Assembly (NCBI GenBank): GCA_946481315.1
Contig: CAMLMH010000008.1
Location: 1-64,000, forward strand
DNA: 64,000 nucleotides
Source: an uncultured Bacteriovorax sp.
GTDB lineage: Bacteria; Bdellovibrionota; Bacteriovoracia; Bacteriovoracales; Bacteriovoracaceae
Direction of reading: 5' to 3'
This document shows, piece after piece, positions 1 to 9,287 of the stretch. Every line of letters starts with the position of its first letter. The first letter of the stretch is position 1. Made by a program: the position numbers and the translations under genes. The notes beneath the pieces are model-generated. The model did no database searches, had not been told where the DNA came from, and saw only the letters and a list, made by a program, of their open reading frames with translations.

Positions 1-545
1 TAGGCGTAAGGTGTTCCTCCCAGGGAAATTTCACGGAAGACTCTTTCGGCCAGCGATTGAGGAGACTGAACAATTGACTGCAGGCCGCTGCGTTCTAGGC
101 CCAGTTCTTTTTTGACGACATTTTCCGGATACTGTACATCCCTTAAAAGAGTGCAGATTAACGTCATCGATGTATTCAGGTCTTTGGCCAGACCGGACAC
201 GGCCATAGTGGAATATTCATGAGTCACATCCGTTCCGAATTCTGTACCGTAAAATTCCAGCTGATCAAGAATTTCTTTCTGAGACAGTTTGTCGGTTCCA
301 GAATCCAGAAAGCTAAAACTGTGATCAGTAAGACCTCTTTCTTTTTTACCGTCGCTTAAAGCACCATCGGCAAAATAAATGGTCATATCATAAGTGGGAA
401 AACGATTATCTTCAATGTAGACAACATCGACACCGTTCCAGTTTTGTTTTTTAATATTCTCTTCGATTGAAGGAGTGGATGGATCGGCAACCGCAGAATT
501 GATAAAACCAGCAAGTACCGCCACTAAAAATGTATGCTTTTTCAT
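1..545 (-). CDS. M16 family peptidase-like protein (3' part missing)
   Basis: The frame reads from an ATG at 545 and stays open to the window edge, so about 181 N-terminal residues are seen. It begins with a signal peptide (MKKHTFLVAVLAGFINSAVA). The following residues (YIEDNRFPTYDMTIYFADG, then a stretch rich in GLTDHSFSFLDSGT) match the N-terminal fold of M16 zinc peptidases, but the zinc motif HxxEH is replaced by DHSFSF. This is the pattern of the non-catalytic partner in two-gene M16 pairs. The start lies one base after the stop of the M16 gene upstream, with a GGGGAA ribosome site, so the two are co-translated. Probable role: structural half of a periplasmic M16 heterodimer. Confidence 0.8.
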   Translation of the reverse strand, partial: MKKHTFLVAVLAGFINSAVADPSTPSIEENIKKQNWNGVDVVYIEDNRFPTYDMTIYFADGALSDGKKERGLTDHSFSFLDSGTDKLSQKEILDQLEFYGTEFGTDVTHEYSTMAVSGLAKDLNTSMTLICTLLRDVQYPENVVKKELGLERSGLQSIVQSPQSLAERVFREISLGGTPYA

Positions 546-546
546 A

Positions 547-1974
547 TTAATTATTCCCCGTAGTTTTTGGGTATTTGTCCCAGGCGGATAAGAAGATAAA
601 AGGTTTTCCGACGAGAACATCTTTACAGGTGTCCATAGCTTCCTGCAGACCAATAGAATTATATATTTCCATTTCTTTCAGTCCACGGTTGTAATCACCA
701 AACCATTTTTCATTTCGGACGATTGTTGAAGCTACTCCGGGATTGGTTTTAAGCTGATTGTAACCTGTGGCGAGAATCTGGTTTTTCGTTTTTTGCAAGG
801 CCCGTTCATTGATGGCTTCATCGCACATTGTATTGAGGTTTTCTGTGAGTGCTTTTTTGACTTCCTCCACTTTTATACCTTCAATCAGTTCACCTGAGAA
901 ATTGAAGACTCCGCCGTGAATCATGTTGTAGTTGGAAACACCAATATCCTGAAGCATCGGCTTGTCCGATTTAACATACTTCTGGACCAGATAAGAACTT
1001 CCACCGTTAGCCAGGATGTTGGCGACAACGTCCATAGCATAAGATTTTCGGGTCCCGATTTTTTCAGCCGGATAGGCCATAATGAATTTGGGATTTGGGT
1101 TTGTAGCATAGAGTTTATATTCAGTTCCCAGAACTGCTTTTGATTTAAAGCGTTCAGGATCGTTCTGAACTCTTTTCAACTCGGCCAGATTGTTCGAAGC
1201 AGGGATGTTTTCATATTTTTCACGGACAATTTTAATAACTTCATCCGGATCAACGTCACCAGTAATTGCCAGAATGGCATTGTTAGGAACGTAGTAATCT
1301 TTAAAAAATGTCATCATCTGATCGCGGGTCAGAGCTTTAAGATCTGCTTCATCACCAATCACTGACTGACCGTAAGGAGTTCCTTCAAAAAGTTTTTTCA
1401 TCATTGCCAGATACAACAATCCATCCGGGCTGTTTTCATAGCGCATTTTTCGTTCTTCGAATATAACCTGACGTTCACTTTCAAATGAAACTGGTTCCAG
1501 CAACAGATTCTGCATGCGATCGGCTTCCAGATCAATCATCTGCGGAAGAAAATCTTTGGGAATGTTTTGATAATAAACTGTCATATCACTGGTGGTGTAG
1601 GCATTAGTCATCCCTCCACTTCGCTCAATCATGGTGTCGAACTCACCTGGACCATACTTCTTGGCGCCTTTAAACATCATGTGCTCGAGAAAATGGGTGG
1701 CCCCGGTTGTTCCTGGTCCTTCGTCTTTACCTCCGACATCAAAAAGTGTGTAATAAGAAACAATCGGCAATTTCGGATTAGGCGCAATGAGCACAGTCAG
1801 TCCGTTTTTCAGTACTGATTTCTTCACATTAAATCCCGCCTTCAGAACTCCGGTAGTAACTGTTGGCGCTTTTGACTGCATGCTTGAACATGCGGTTGCG
1901 GCCGCTAACACGAGGGCAAGCCCCAGCTTTTTGACGTGCTTAGCAGAGCGATGTGCTTTTTCTTCAGGAAGCAT
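547..1974 (-). CDS. M16 family zinc peptidase, probable lipoprotein
   Basis: 475 aa. The inverted zinc motif HFLEH is at residues 94-98, and the acidic stretch ESERQVIFEERKM about 70 residues later supplies the distal glutamate; both are signatures of the pitrilysin/M16 family. The N-terminus is basic then hydrophobic and ends in ATACSS (Cys29), a plausible lipobox, so the enzyme is probably anchored in the cell envelope and degrades peptides in the periplasm. The ATG at 1974 has AGAGGA upstream. It forms an operon with the non-catalytic M16 partner downstream. The substrate is unknown. Confidence 0.9.
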   Translation of the reverse strand: MLPEEKAHRSAKHVKKLGLALVLAAATACSSMQSKAPTVTTGVLKAGFNVKKSVLKNGLTVLIAPNPKLPIVSYYTLFDVGGKDEGPGTTGATHFLEHMMFKGAKKYGPGEFDTMIERSGGMTNAYTTSDMTVYYQNIPKDFLPQMIDLEADRMQNLLLEPVSFESERQVIFEERKMRYENSPDGLLYLAMMKKLFEGTPYGQSVIGDEADLKALTRDQMMTFFKDYYVPNNAILAITGDVDPDEVIKIVREKYENIPASNNLAELKRVQNDPERFKSKAVLGTEYKLYATNPNPKFIMAYPAEKIGTRKSYAMDVVANILANGGSSYLVQKYVKSDKPMLQDIGVSNYNMIHGGVFNFSGELIEGIKVEEVKKALTENLNTMCDEAINERALQKTKNQILATGYNQLKTNPGVASTIVRNEKWFGDYNRGLKEMEIYNSIGLQEAMDTCKDVLVGKPFIFLSAWDKYPKTTGNN

Positions 1975-2047
1975 AATTTTATTCCTCTATTTTGATCGCG
2001 GTTGAGCTAAAATTATAACGAAGACCCACATTAAAAACCAGACGCAA

Positions 2048-2866
2048 ATGAAACAAAGTAAATCTGAAAAACAAAATTGTATAACAATCTTAGGAACCGG
2101 GACCTCTACGGGCATACCGCTCATCGGATGTTCCTGTAAAGTTTGTACATCACTGGACCATCGCGATCAGCGTTTGCGTACCAGTATATTTATACAAACT
2201 CCCCGTTCACAATTTTTAGTCGACACAACACCGGATCTACGGACTCAGTTATTGCGGGATAAAATTTCTCATCTCGATTTTGCCATCATTACACATGAGC
2301 ATGCGGATCACCTTCACGGTATCGATGATCTGCGCCCATTTTGTTTTGGCCCTCCTGTTCGGGAGATTCCGATTTATGTTCATCCTGAAGCAAAACAAAT
2401 TATTGAAGAACGGTTTGAGTATATTTTTAATAATCCCCGTCCCGTCATTGGCGGAGGAATTCCCCGTCTGAAATCAATAGCCGTTCCTCTCATGCAGGAA
2501 ACAATTCAGAGTAAAGAAAAATTTGTATTCTTTGACTATCCACACGGCCATGGCAAAACAATGGGATTTGTGCATGAAAAGTTTGCGTATATTATCGACT
2601 GCGGATCAATCCCCGAATCTCTGCTTTCTTTTTTGTCAGAGCAAAAACTTGATCTGCTGATCATCGATTGCCTGCAGAGAAAAGCACACAAAACTCATCT
2701 CAATGTCGACCAGAGTTTTCAGTACATCAAAAAGATCGGAGCACGCCAAACCGGACTGATTCATATGGGTCACGATCTGTCCCACCGCATGCTGAGCTCC
2801 ATGGCGCAAGCGGCCTTTGGTCCTTCGGTCTTTCCTCTCTACGATCAACAAAAAGTATTTTACTAG
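2048..2866 (+). CDS. Metallo-beta-lactamase-fold hydrolase (PhnP-like)
   Basis: 272 aa, cytosolic. It starts with LGTGTSTGIPLIGCSCKVC, typical of the PhnP/RNase Z-like branch. The metal motif HEHADHLHGIDDL is near residue 80, and further ligands follow (HGHGKTMGF, YIIDCG, HMGHDLSHRM). PhnP itself cleaves 1,2-cyclic ribose phosphates, but this branch also contains many uncharacterised phosphodiesterases, so only the fold and metal-dependent hydrolysis are secure. It is divergent from the M16 pair and lies 142 bp before ald. No strong ribosome site precedes the ATG. Confidence 0.85.
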   Translation: MKQSKSEKQNCITILGTGTSTGIPLIGCSCKVCTSLDHRDQRLRTSIFIQTPRSQFLVDTTPDLRTQLLRDKISHLDFAIITHEHADHLHGIDDLRPFCFGPPVREIPIYVHPEAKQIIEERFEYIFNNPRPVIGGGIPRLKSIAVPLMQETIQSKEKFVFFDYPHGHGKTMGFVHEKFAYIIDCGSIPESLLSFLSEQKLDLLIIDCLQRKAHKTHLNVDQSFQYIKKIGARQTGLIHMGHDLSHRMLSSMAQAAFGPSVFPLYDQQKVFY

Positions 2867-3008
2867 AGTTTGACTCTGTCGGTTAAAAAGGCAGACCTTT
2901 TTCAGGTGCAAGAGCGGCACATCTTCTTTGCAATTTAAGAAATTTTATGGAATTCTCTTGGAAACATTTTTTGCAGCTAATACCACCATTCTATTGAGGG
3001 AGAATCAT

Positions 3009-4115
3009 ATGATTATCGGGATTCCTAAGGAAATTAAAAATAATGAAAACCGCGTCGGTATGGTACCAGGCGGAATCAGAACTTTGATTGCAGACGGACA
3101 CACGGTGTACGTTCAAAAAAATGCCGGTGCCGGAATTGGTATTTCAGATGCTGAGTTTGAAGCAGCAGGAGCAAAAATCCTGGATACAGCGGCTGAAGTT
3201 TTTGAAAAGGCCACGATGATCATTAAGGTTAAAGAACCTCAGGCAGTAGAAATTGCAATGCTTAAACCACATCACATTCTTTATACCTACCTTCACCTGG
3301 CACCAGATCCAGAGCAGACAAAAGGTCTGATGAAATCAGGATGTACAGCAATCGCATATGAAACTATTCAAAATGCTGACGGCGCTCTTCCTCTTCTGGT
3401 ACCAATGTCAGAAGTAGCAGGACGTATGTCTGTGCAGATTGGTGCAGCCTACCTTCAACTTGATAAAGGCGGAAAAGGCGTTCTTCTCGGAGGTGTTCCG
3501 GGTGTTAAACGCGGTAAAGTGACTGTTATCGGTGCTGGTATCGCCGGAACAAATGCCATTCAGATGGCGATGGGAATGGGCGCATCTGTTACAGCAATCG
3601 ACGTTTCAACTAAGCGTCTTGCCGAACTTGATGGTCTATATGGATCACACATCACAACTCTCTATTCAAACCCTGACAACATTGAAAAGGCCGTCATTGA
3701 ATCAGATTTAGTTATCGGTGCTGTTCTTGTCCCAGGTGCTAAAGCTCCAAAGCTTGTGACTCGTGAAATGATCTCAAAGATGCAAAAAGGTTCAGTTGTT
3801 GTAGATATCGCCGTCGACCAGGGTGGCTGTATTGAAACATGTAAGCCGACAACTCACGAAAATCCGACTTTCGTCGTTGATGGTGTTGTTCACTACTGTG
3901 TAGCGAACATGCCAGGTGCAGTTGCCAGAACAAGTACGTTTGCTCTTACCAATGTCACATTAAAATACGCAAGAATGATTGCTAATCTGGGTGTTGAAGA
4001 AGCGGCCATGAAAGACAAGTCTTTCCGTCCGGGAATTAATATCTACAAAGGAACTCTGGCCTACGAACAAGTGGCCACTGATCTGGGACTACCGTATACA
4101 AAGCTTCCGTTCTAA
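3009..4115 (+). CDS. ald: Alanine dehydrogenase
   Basis: 368 aa, the usual family length. NAD-dependent L-alanine to pyruvate plus ammonia. The N-terminus [20 protein letters not shown] is diagnostic, KVKEP carries the substrate lysine, and [11 protein letters not shown] near residue 172 is the NAD Rossmann loop. DIAVDQGGC and [11 protein letters not shown] are family-conserved. The frame is open 27 codons further upstream, but the ATG at 3009 is preceded by GAGGGAGAA and begins exactly at the family N-terminus. A strong hairpin follows the stop. Alanine catabolism would suit an organism living on amino acids. Confidence 0.96.
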   Translation: MIIGIPKEIKNNENRVGMVPGGIRTLIADGHTVYVQKNAGAGIGISDAEFEAAGAKILDTAAEVFEKATMIIKVKEPQAVEIAMLKPHHILYTYLHLAPDPEQTKGLMKSGCTAIAYETIQNADGALPLLVPMSEVAGRMSVQIGAAYLQLDKGGKGVLLGGVPGVKRGKVTVIGAGIAGTNAIQMAMGMGASVTAIDVSTKRLAELDGLYGSHITTLYSNPDNIEKAVIESDLVIGAVLVPGAKAPKLVTREMISKMQKGSVVVDIAVDQGGCIETCKPTTHENPTFVVDGVVHYCVANMPGAVARTSTFALTNVTLKYARMIANLGVEEAAMKDKSFRPGINIYKGTLAYEQVATDLGLPYTKLPF

Positions 4116-4137
4116 TTAGACCGCCTTTTTTAATAGC

Positions 4138-4167
4138 ACCGGACAAATGACTTTTCATTTGTCCGGT
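4138..4167 (+). terminator. Hairpin after ald
   Basis: Perfect 13-bp stem, ACCGGACAAATGA against TCATTTGTCCGGT, with a CTTT loop, 22 bases after the ald stop and 19 bases before the next start. No long T-run follows, so it may act as a terminator or as an mRNA 3' stabiliser. Confidence 0.6.
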
Positions 4168-4186
4168 TCATGATATCCTTAACTTA

Positions 4187-4669
4187 ATGACTGGTAAAAA
4201 ACTTCTGGACAACATTCTTGTCGGCGTTATGGTTCTCTCCACTCTGGGAGTGATGGGACTTTTCTATTACACTGAAAAAATCTACAAACGTCCTCCTATA
4301 AATGAAGAAGCTGAAAAGGCTGCACTCATGAATACTGTCGACGCTAAGGCTATTCCGTTCTTTTTTAAAGTGGATAAAATGACCATAAGCCTAACCCCAC
4401 GGGCCGATGCCAGCAACACTCGTATGCGGTGGCTAGAGTTGGAAATTCACCTGGTCTTGTTTGAAAGCAGTGATCAGGAATTCGTCAAAACAAACTTACC
4501 GGTTATCCAGGACCGGATTATTGAGATCGCTTCAAAGATGAGTCCGGAAGAGTTGAATTCGCTATCGGGAAAAATTCTGCTGGAAGATCGCTTGCGTCGG
4601 GAAATGAATAAAGCTTTAGGGAAAGTAGCTGTCAAAAATATTTTCTTTGCCAGCTACATCGTTCAATAA
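4187..4669 (+). CDS. FliL-like flagellar basal-body protein
   Basis: 160 aa. A single membrane anchor (residues about 9-28, ILVGVMVLSTLGVMGLFYY) is followed by a periplasmic domain with FliL features: a beta strand of the type MRWLELEIHLVLF, then LPVIQDRIIEIASKMSPEEL and a C-terminal end with LGKVAVKNIFFASYIVQ. FliL proteins sit around the stator and help torque generation. No other flagellar gene is adjacent, so this may be a second copy. It is the only gene between the ald hairpin and a convergent small gene. Confidence 0.75.
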   Translation: MTGKKLLDNILVGVMVLSTLGVMGLFYYTEKIYKRPPINEEAEKAALMNTVDAKAIPFFFKVDKMTISLTPRADASNTRMRWLELEIHLVLFESSDQEFVKTNLPVIQDRIIEIASKMSPEELNSLSGKILLEDRLRREMNKALGKVAVKNIFFASYIVQ

Positions 4670-4683
4670 TTAACAATCAGTGA

Positions 4684-4851
4684 TTACTCTTCTTCGCCAG
4701 ATTCGTCTGTGAACGTAGCGTTTTTTGTTTCATCTGGCATCGTTTCCAGGAACTTTTTAATTTCTTCTTTCGTGATTTTACCTTCAGCAAGAAGTTTGTC
4801 TCTTAAACGAACATCCATTAATTTTTCAGTCAATGCTCTACTTAGTCTCAT
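4684..4851 (-). CDS. Small hypothetical protein, 55 aa
   Basis: The ATG at 4851 has AGAGGA about 6 bases upstream. The product is a charged helical protein (starts MRLSRALTEKLMDVRLRDK, then a KITKEEIKKFLE segment, with an acidic tail ending ESGEEE). There is no membrane segment or signal peptide. Codon use and the clear ribosome site argue for a real gene. Function is unknown. It lies downstream of the rhomboid-like gene on the same strand, 65 bp after it, and converges with the FliL-like gene. Confidence 0.6.
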   Translation of the reverse strand: MRLSRALTEKLMDVRLRDKLLAEGKITKEEIKKFLETMPDETKNATFTDESGEEE

Positions 4852-4915
4852 GAGGGTCCTCTTTTGAAGTTAACTTTTTTTTAATTTGAGAAAGAGACCA
4901 TAGCATTAAAGTCAC

Positions 4916-5647
4916 TTAATGCCAATACTTAGGCGGTCCATCCTGATCGTCTTTCACAATCGTTAGTTTGGCCTTGCTCTTTTTTGGCCTTGCTTGCGTC
5001 ATTTTGGAAAGTTTATCGCTCAGATTGCGGAAATTCCTGTGGCTAATGGTGAGCATGAAGAGATAGGCCGAAAGAATCGCTCCCAGCTGACCCCAGGCCC
5101 CAATTCCCAGTGGACTGGAAATTCCCTGATATAAAGCAATGACCACTAAAAGCATGCAAAAATATTTGGCCTTCACGGGAATAATCATAAGGAAAGAAAA
5201 AATCCTGTCCGGGTAAATGACTGCATAGGCCATGCACAGGGCCGCCACAATTCCCGATAACCCGGTTAGTGGATATTCATAAACCGGATGCCCCTGGAAA
5301 AAGAGAATGTTGATCAGCAGATAAATGAGAGCGGCCCCGATGGTCGTGGCCAGCATAAAACTTAAGTAGCGTTTAGCCCCCCAATTTTCTTCAAACTCCG
5401 ATCCCATCATCCACAACATGAGACAATTTAAAATAAGTTCGATAATCGAATTCGCAAGAAAAGGATAAGTCAGCATGGTATAGACATGCCCGCTCATGAC
5501 ATTATCTGCCGATAGACCCATGAGATGATAAAGCCCCGTTCCGCGGGTCATACTAAGAGCAAAGCCTAGCAAAAAGCAAGCGGACGCAATAATGATGATA
5601 ATTTTATTGATTAATGTGAGTCGGGGTAAATACACTTGTGATTGCAT
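4916..5647 (-). CDS. Rhomboid-fold membrane protein lacking the catalytic histidine
   Basis: 243 aa with about six membrane segments and a basic C-terminal tail. The rhomboid serine motif is present (G129-L-S131-G132), as is the Asn of the oxyanion region (LILN, N74). The histidine of the HxxxN motif is Glu70, and the catalytic histidine of the last helix is Gln187 (AWGQLGAIL, where active enzymes have xxxAHxxG). The protein is therefore probably a pseudoprotease that binds membrane proteins rather than cutting them. The start is 2 bases after the epimerase stop, which indicates an operon. Confidence 0.8.
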   Translation of the reverse strand: MQSQVYLPRLTLINKIIIIIASACFLLGFALSMTRGTGLYHLMGLSADNVMSGHVYTMLTYPFLANSIIELILNCLMLWMMGSEFEENWGAKRYLSFMLATTIGAALIYLLINILFFQGHPVYEYPLTGLSGIVAALCMAYAVIYPDRIFSFLMIIPVKAKYFCMLLVVIALYQGISSPLGIGAWGQLGAILSAYLFMLTISHRNFRNLSDKLSKMTQARPKKSKAKLTIVKDDQDGPPKYWH

Positions 5648-5649
5648 CT

Positions 5650-6081
5650 TTATTTTCTTGTCTCGGAAATTTCAACCAAGACTCCTCCGCATGATTTAGG
5701 ATGAATAAAATTGACCAGACAATTATTTGCCCCCGGAACCGGATGTTCATAAATGAGCTTGTATCCAGCTGCTTTTAGTTCGCCCGATTTTTTGATCACG
5801 TCGGGAACCTTAAAACTGAGGTGATGAATGCCTTCACCTTTTTGCTCAATAAATTTTTGAATCGGCCCTGCTCCATTAATGGGACAAAGCAATTCAATAT
5901 GCGCATGTTCATCAATATGGGCAAAGGCGGTTGTCACCTGTTGCGAAGGAACATCTTCGCGCTCTTCATTAAAGGAAAGTCCTAAGTCTTCCCAGATTTT
6001 TTGAGCATGGTCGAGGTTGGAAACAGCAATGGCCACGTGGTCGAGATAGCAATCTTTGTTAAACATGGATGAAAGGCCCAT
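5650..6081 (-). CDS. mce: Methylmalonyl-CoA epimerase (VOC family)
   Basis: 143 aa with one glyoxalase/VOC unit. LDHVAIAVSNLDHA opens the first beta-alpha-beta-beta-beta module, HIELLCPI and GIHHLSFKVPDV carry metal ligands, and the C-terminus GVLVEISE supplies the last glutamate. Family role: interconverts R and S methylmalonyl-CoA in the propionyl-CoA or branched amino-acid route. A second in-frame ATG at 6066 is equally possible, since neither has a good ribosome site. Adjacent mutase subunits are not seen in this window. Confidence 0.85.
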   Translation of the reverse strand: MGLSSMFNKDCYLDHVAIAVSNLDHAQKIWEDLGLSFNEEREDVPSQQVTTAFAHIDEHAHIELLCPINGAGPIQKFIEQKGEGIHHLSFKVPDVIKKSGELKAAGYKLIYEHPVPGANNCLVNFIHPKSCGGVLVEISETRK

Positions 6082-6123
6082 AAGTTAGAGTTAAAAGTTC
6101 CTACTATTGTGGAAGATTTAAGT

Positions 6124-7917
6124 CTAAGGGTCAACGGCCCCATTACAAACGGCCGGATCAGTTTCATCAAAGGCCGGTACCGGTGGGGTGACAGGTGGAA
6201 TACAGTACCCCGCAGTACATGTTCCATAAGTTTCCGTTGGCGTACAACGAATCATACAAGGTGGTTTTCCGTCGCCTGGAGGGGGAATTTTAATCTTTTT
6301 ACAGACGGCCACAATGGATGGTTTACAGAATTCTTTGGCCACACAACGTTGACCGGATGTTTTTCCACAGTAGGCCGGTGCAGTACCGTTAGGATTATGA
6401 GGTGCGCACGTTCCGGTAGACGAGTTACAACATAAACTCGAACACTCAAAATCCGACGCACAAGCGGCCCCTACTTCCTGATTACCAATGACCGGTAACT
6501 GATCCACACACTGAGTGACCAGATCTTTTGACCAGCAACGGGAATTAAAGCAACACTCACTTGATCCACAGGTAGAAGAATTTTCACACCGTTTAAAAGC
6601 CGATCCCAAAACTTCTTTACCTTCGTAATCCGTAAGACTCGGGCGAATAACCTGCAGCTTAATTGATTTGTCTGTAGTGATGTTTATTTCTTTACCATCT
6701 TTTTCATAAAAAATTTCTATAGACGAGTTGACGTTACAAGAACCAATTCCTTCACTGCTGACCGGATTGTAATGAGAAACACGTAAATTACATCCATCAA
6801 CATATTTAGTTGTACCGGTTGAATCAGCAACCAAAGTTCCCCGCGCACTAAACGGAGATGCCGATCCAAAATAATACACCCCCTGAGAAAGCGACATTTT
6901 CCCTTCTCGTGGGAAAAGAAAAGATGAATATCCAACGTTTGGATCTCCCGCCGCAGGGATTTTAAAGAGACCATAATTAGCGTTAAAAATGGCCGCGCCT
7001 TTAATCTTCCATCCGACCGAATCAATGGCCCTGAAAGGTCCACGGTAGCGTGCCCCTAAGATGAGATCATTATAATTAAGCCCGGATAACGCCGTCCCAA
7101 ACAGATCATTGAAAACATCGTGATCGACAGAATCAGGAAGACACATTGAAGTGACTGCAGTGGTAATGGTTGGGTTACGAACTCCGGCAGATTCAGTCCA
7201 GACTTGTGGCCGGCTAGGAATATTAGTAAGCCCGGTTACGTCATCATACATGGTAGCGTCGATAATTTTAGCATAGCTATAAAGACATTTATCCGTAGCT
7301 CCGGTACAGGCCGTAGCAGGATTATTGGAAGTCGGATCATCTTCCTGCAGAAGTCCGCGACAGTATAAATTACCATTGCGCGGATCCGTCACAGGTTCAG
7401 TGACAACTGAATAATCGTTGTAATCAAATAAATCATAGCCCAGACGCATCTTTGAAAGTGGTTTGGAATTCATATCCACGACCAGAACCTGAATGTCAGT
7501 TTTAGGAATAATTCCGGGAGCACGAGCAACGGTTGCTGTAAAAGTAACCGCCTGACGATCTACTCCGAAGTTAATCCGAACTTTGACTAATTTGTCCTGC
7601 AGGGCCGCAACGTTTAGACCAGCAATGTATAGATTTCCTTTGAAGTTTTTTGGGATGGTAACCTTTTTCTTATAGGTTCCGTCAAAGGGATCTACTAAGT
7701 GAGTGAGCTCCACTTTCTGAGTCATAACTTCAGTTGATCCATTATCAGAAGTCGCTGGAATGGCATTATTTCCACCACTTTCTGTACCGGTGAGTTTAGT
7801 TGCCGATTTAAGCGATTTAGATCTGAGCCCCTGGTTTTCAATACAAGATGAAATAAACAATGCTGTTAAAAGCACCAATGGCAGAAAAAAATGTGAGGTT
7901 GATTTAGTTTTTTTCAC
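6124..7917 (-). CDS. Large surface lipoprotein with cysteine-rich C-terminal modules
   Basis: 597 aa. The signal peptide ends in the lipobox ISSC (Cys25), so this is a lipoprotein. The first 430 residues are beta-rich and unrecognised. From about residue 440 there are two related disulfide-type units with the spacing C-x4/5-C-x2/4-CC-x3/5-C (CGSSECCFNSRC, and CSSLCCNSSTGTC), followed by further cysteine pairs to the end. Such modules resemble extracellular dickkopf/EB-like knots and need an oxidising compartment. A role as a surface binding protein is inference. It is a single gene with 42 bp to the epimerase gene downstream. Confidence 0.8.
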   Translation of the reverse strand: MKKTKSTSHFFLPLVLLTALFISSCIENQGLRSKSLKSATKLTGTESGGNNAIPATSDNGSTEVMTQKVELTHLVDPFDGTYKKKVTIPKNFKGNLYIAGLNVAALQDKLVKVRINFGVDRQAVTFTATVARAPGIIPKTDIQVLVVDMNSKPLSKMRLGYDLFDYNDYSVVTEPVTDPRNGNLYCRGLLQEDDPTSNNPATACTGATDKCLYSYAKIIDATMYDDVTGLTNIPSRPQVWTESAGVRNPTITTAVTSMCLPDSVDHDVFNDLFGTALSGLNYNDLILGARYRGPFRAIDSVGWKIKGAAIFNANYGLFKIPAAGDPNVGYSSFLFPREGKMSLSQGVYYFGSASPFSARGTLVADSTGTTKYVDGCNLRVSHYNPVSSEGIGSCNVNSSIEIFYEKDGKEINITTDKSIKLQVIRPSLTDYEGKEVLGSAFKRCENSSTCGSSECCFNSRCWSKDLVTQCVDQLPVIGNQEVGAACASDFECSSLCCNSSTGTCAPHNPNGTAPAYCGKTSGQRCVAKEFCKPSIVAVCKKIKIPPPGDGKPPCMIRCTPTETYGTCTAGYCIPPVTPPVPAFDETDPAVCNGAVDP

Positions 7918-8097
7918 ACATGTCTTCTCGGTTATCCCTGCTAATATTTTAATTTTAAAAGGCCTTGAATTGGCTGCCTTTCAGAGCTAATGCGTGACTA
8001 TAGTGAACTTTCAGTGACTTAGCGGGATAATAAAGGGAAGAATCAAAAGGCGCCGTTTTCCTAAACTGTCAGCGAAAGTGGGCATTCCCCGAGGCTT

Positions 8098-8745
8098 TCA
8101 CTCCGCCTTGTATTCAAGATGATAATAGACACGTAGTGATGACTGGATCACTACCAGTCCCAGCAAAGAAAGCGGGTATGCAATGGCCAGTAAAACCGCA
8201 GTTCGCACCTCCCAGAGAGGAATAAGGCGAAAAGAGGCCGGAATGAGTTCCAAGGCAAGGGTGGCCAGAAGTAAAAGTAAAACCAGGACGGGATTTTTTT
8301 TGGTGAGCTCCATGCTTTTTTTAAGAGGAGAAGAATCCGGATCCAGTATTGAGACTAACGGTGCCAGAGAAAAAAACCACATGGCCAGCAATCCAGGAAT
8401 CACAAAAAGCATAAGACCAAAGAGGAAAATAAGGGTGTAATAAAGTGTTGTGATAAAGAAGGTTGGAAGCAGATATTTCATCTCTTCCTCAGGACTGTTT
8501 TTTAAGAGTGCATGTTCGCGGTTAATGATGGCCACAGTTATGACGAGACCACAAATACCGATTAATATTTCAAGCAGGATTTCCGGAGTACTCCCCGACT
8601 CAAGGCCTGTAATTTCCCAGGGAAAAGCGTTGAAGCAATTTAATACCAGTAAAATTATTAATAACGAACTGAACTTTTCAGGACGATTTTTATAATCCGA
8701 ATAAGCTTCCTGCAAATGCTGGCGGTAAGTCAAAAAAGCACTCAT
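8098..8745 (-). CDS. Integral membrane protein, hypothetical
   Basis: 215 aa with about five or six hydrophobic segments and a long conserved-looking middle part (FVIPGLLAMWFFSLAPLVSI, then PLKKSMELTKKNPVLVL). The layout resembles YciC/DUF975-type or glycerophosphoryl-diester-phosphodiesterase membrane-domain proteins, in which a proline-glycine turn after the fourth helix is followed by an amphipathic helix of the type SMELTKKN. No catalytic motif is seen. The ATG overlaps the stop of the asparaginase-like gene (ATGA), so the two are translationally coupled. Confidence 0.75.
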   Translation of the reverse strand: MSAFLTYRQHLQEAYSDYKNRPEKFSSLLIILLVLNCFNAFPWEITGLESGSTPEILLEILIGICGLVITVAIINREHALLKNSPEEEMKYLLPTFFITTLYYTLIFLFGLMLFVIPGLLAMWFFSLAPLVSILDPDSSPLKKSMELTKKNPVLVLLLLLATLALELIPASFRLIPLWEVRTAVLLAIAYPLSLLGLVVIQSSLRVYYHLEYKAE

Positions 8746-9284
8746 TCTGTCGTCTCAAAAGTGCGTTTCTGTTTATTTTTCTGAACATGCGGAACCTTAA
8801 AGATCTGATTGTGAAAAGAAATATAAAATCCCGGGGAGAGAAGTTTAGCGGCCAGCAACGCTTCGGTGACATTTTGGGTAGCATCTGTATCATCAAACCC
8901 CATTGGTACCATGGCCCCCGTAAACACGACTGGAACCTTAATTTCGGCGATACGGTCAAAACAATACTTAGCTGTCAAGGCCATCGTGTCAGTTCCGTGC
9001 AAAATAACAATCGGTGCCTGTTTGATTAATTCACTCTTTATGGTCTGACAGATGAGCTCGCGGTCTTGCTCATCCATATAGAGTGAATCCTTCGATAAGA
9101 GTGGATGAATGATAATATGGGTATAAGGCAAGCGAAGCTTAGAAAGAATCCGGTTCTTGATAAAAGTGCCGCGATTTTCTAGCGACCCGTCAAATTCGTC
9201 ATAGGTCTTTTCAATCGTTCCACCGGTTGTGATTATAATAACATCCTGAGTGCTTTGCTGGATTTCATTTTTTTTTTCATTCAT
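8742..9284 (-). CDS. Single-domain asparaginase-like protein
   Basis: 180 aa, about half of a full L-asparaginase. The nucleophile motif TTGGTIE is near residue 20 and the second threonine-aspartate motif HGTDTM near residue 96; TGAMVPMGFDDTDATQNV matches the strand after it. The C-terminal domain of classical type I/II enzymes is absent, and no frame continues it downstream. One-domain homologues are known as asparaginase-domain proteins of uncertain activity. It overlaps a membrane-protein gene by 4 bp and is divergent from htpG. Confidence 0.85.
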   Translation of the reverse strand: MNEKKNEIQQSTQDVIIITTGGTIEKTYDEFDGSLENRGTFIKNRILSKLRLPYTHIIIHPLLSKDSLYMDEQDRELICQTIKSELIKQAPIVILHGTDTMALTAKYCFDRIAEIKVPVVFTGAMVPMGFDDTDATQNVTEALLAAKLLSPGFYISFHNQIFKVPHVQKNKQKRTFETTE

Positions 9285-9287
9285 ACC

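Noticed and set aside
2928..3008. Upstream extension of alanine dehydrogenase
   Set aside because: It lacks a ribosome site and is not part of the family N-terminus; ATG 3009 has GAGGGAGAA.
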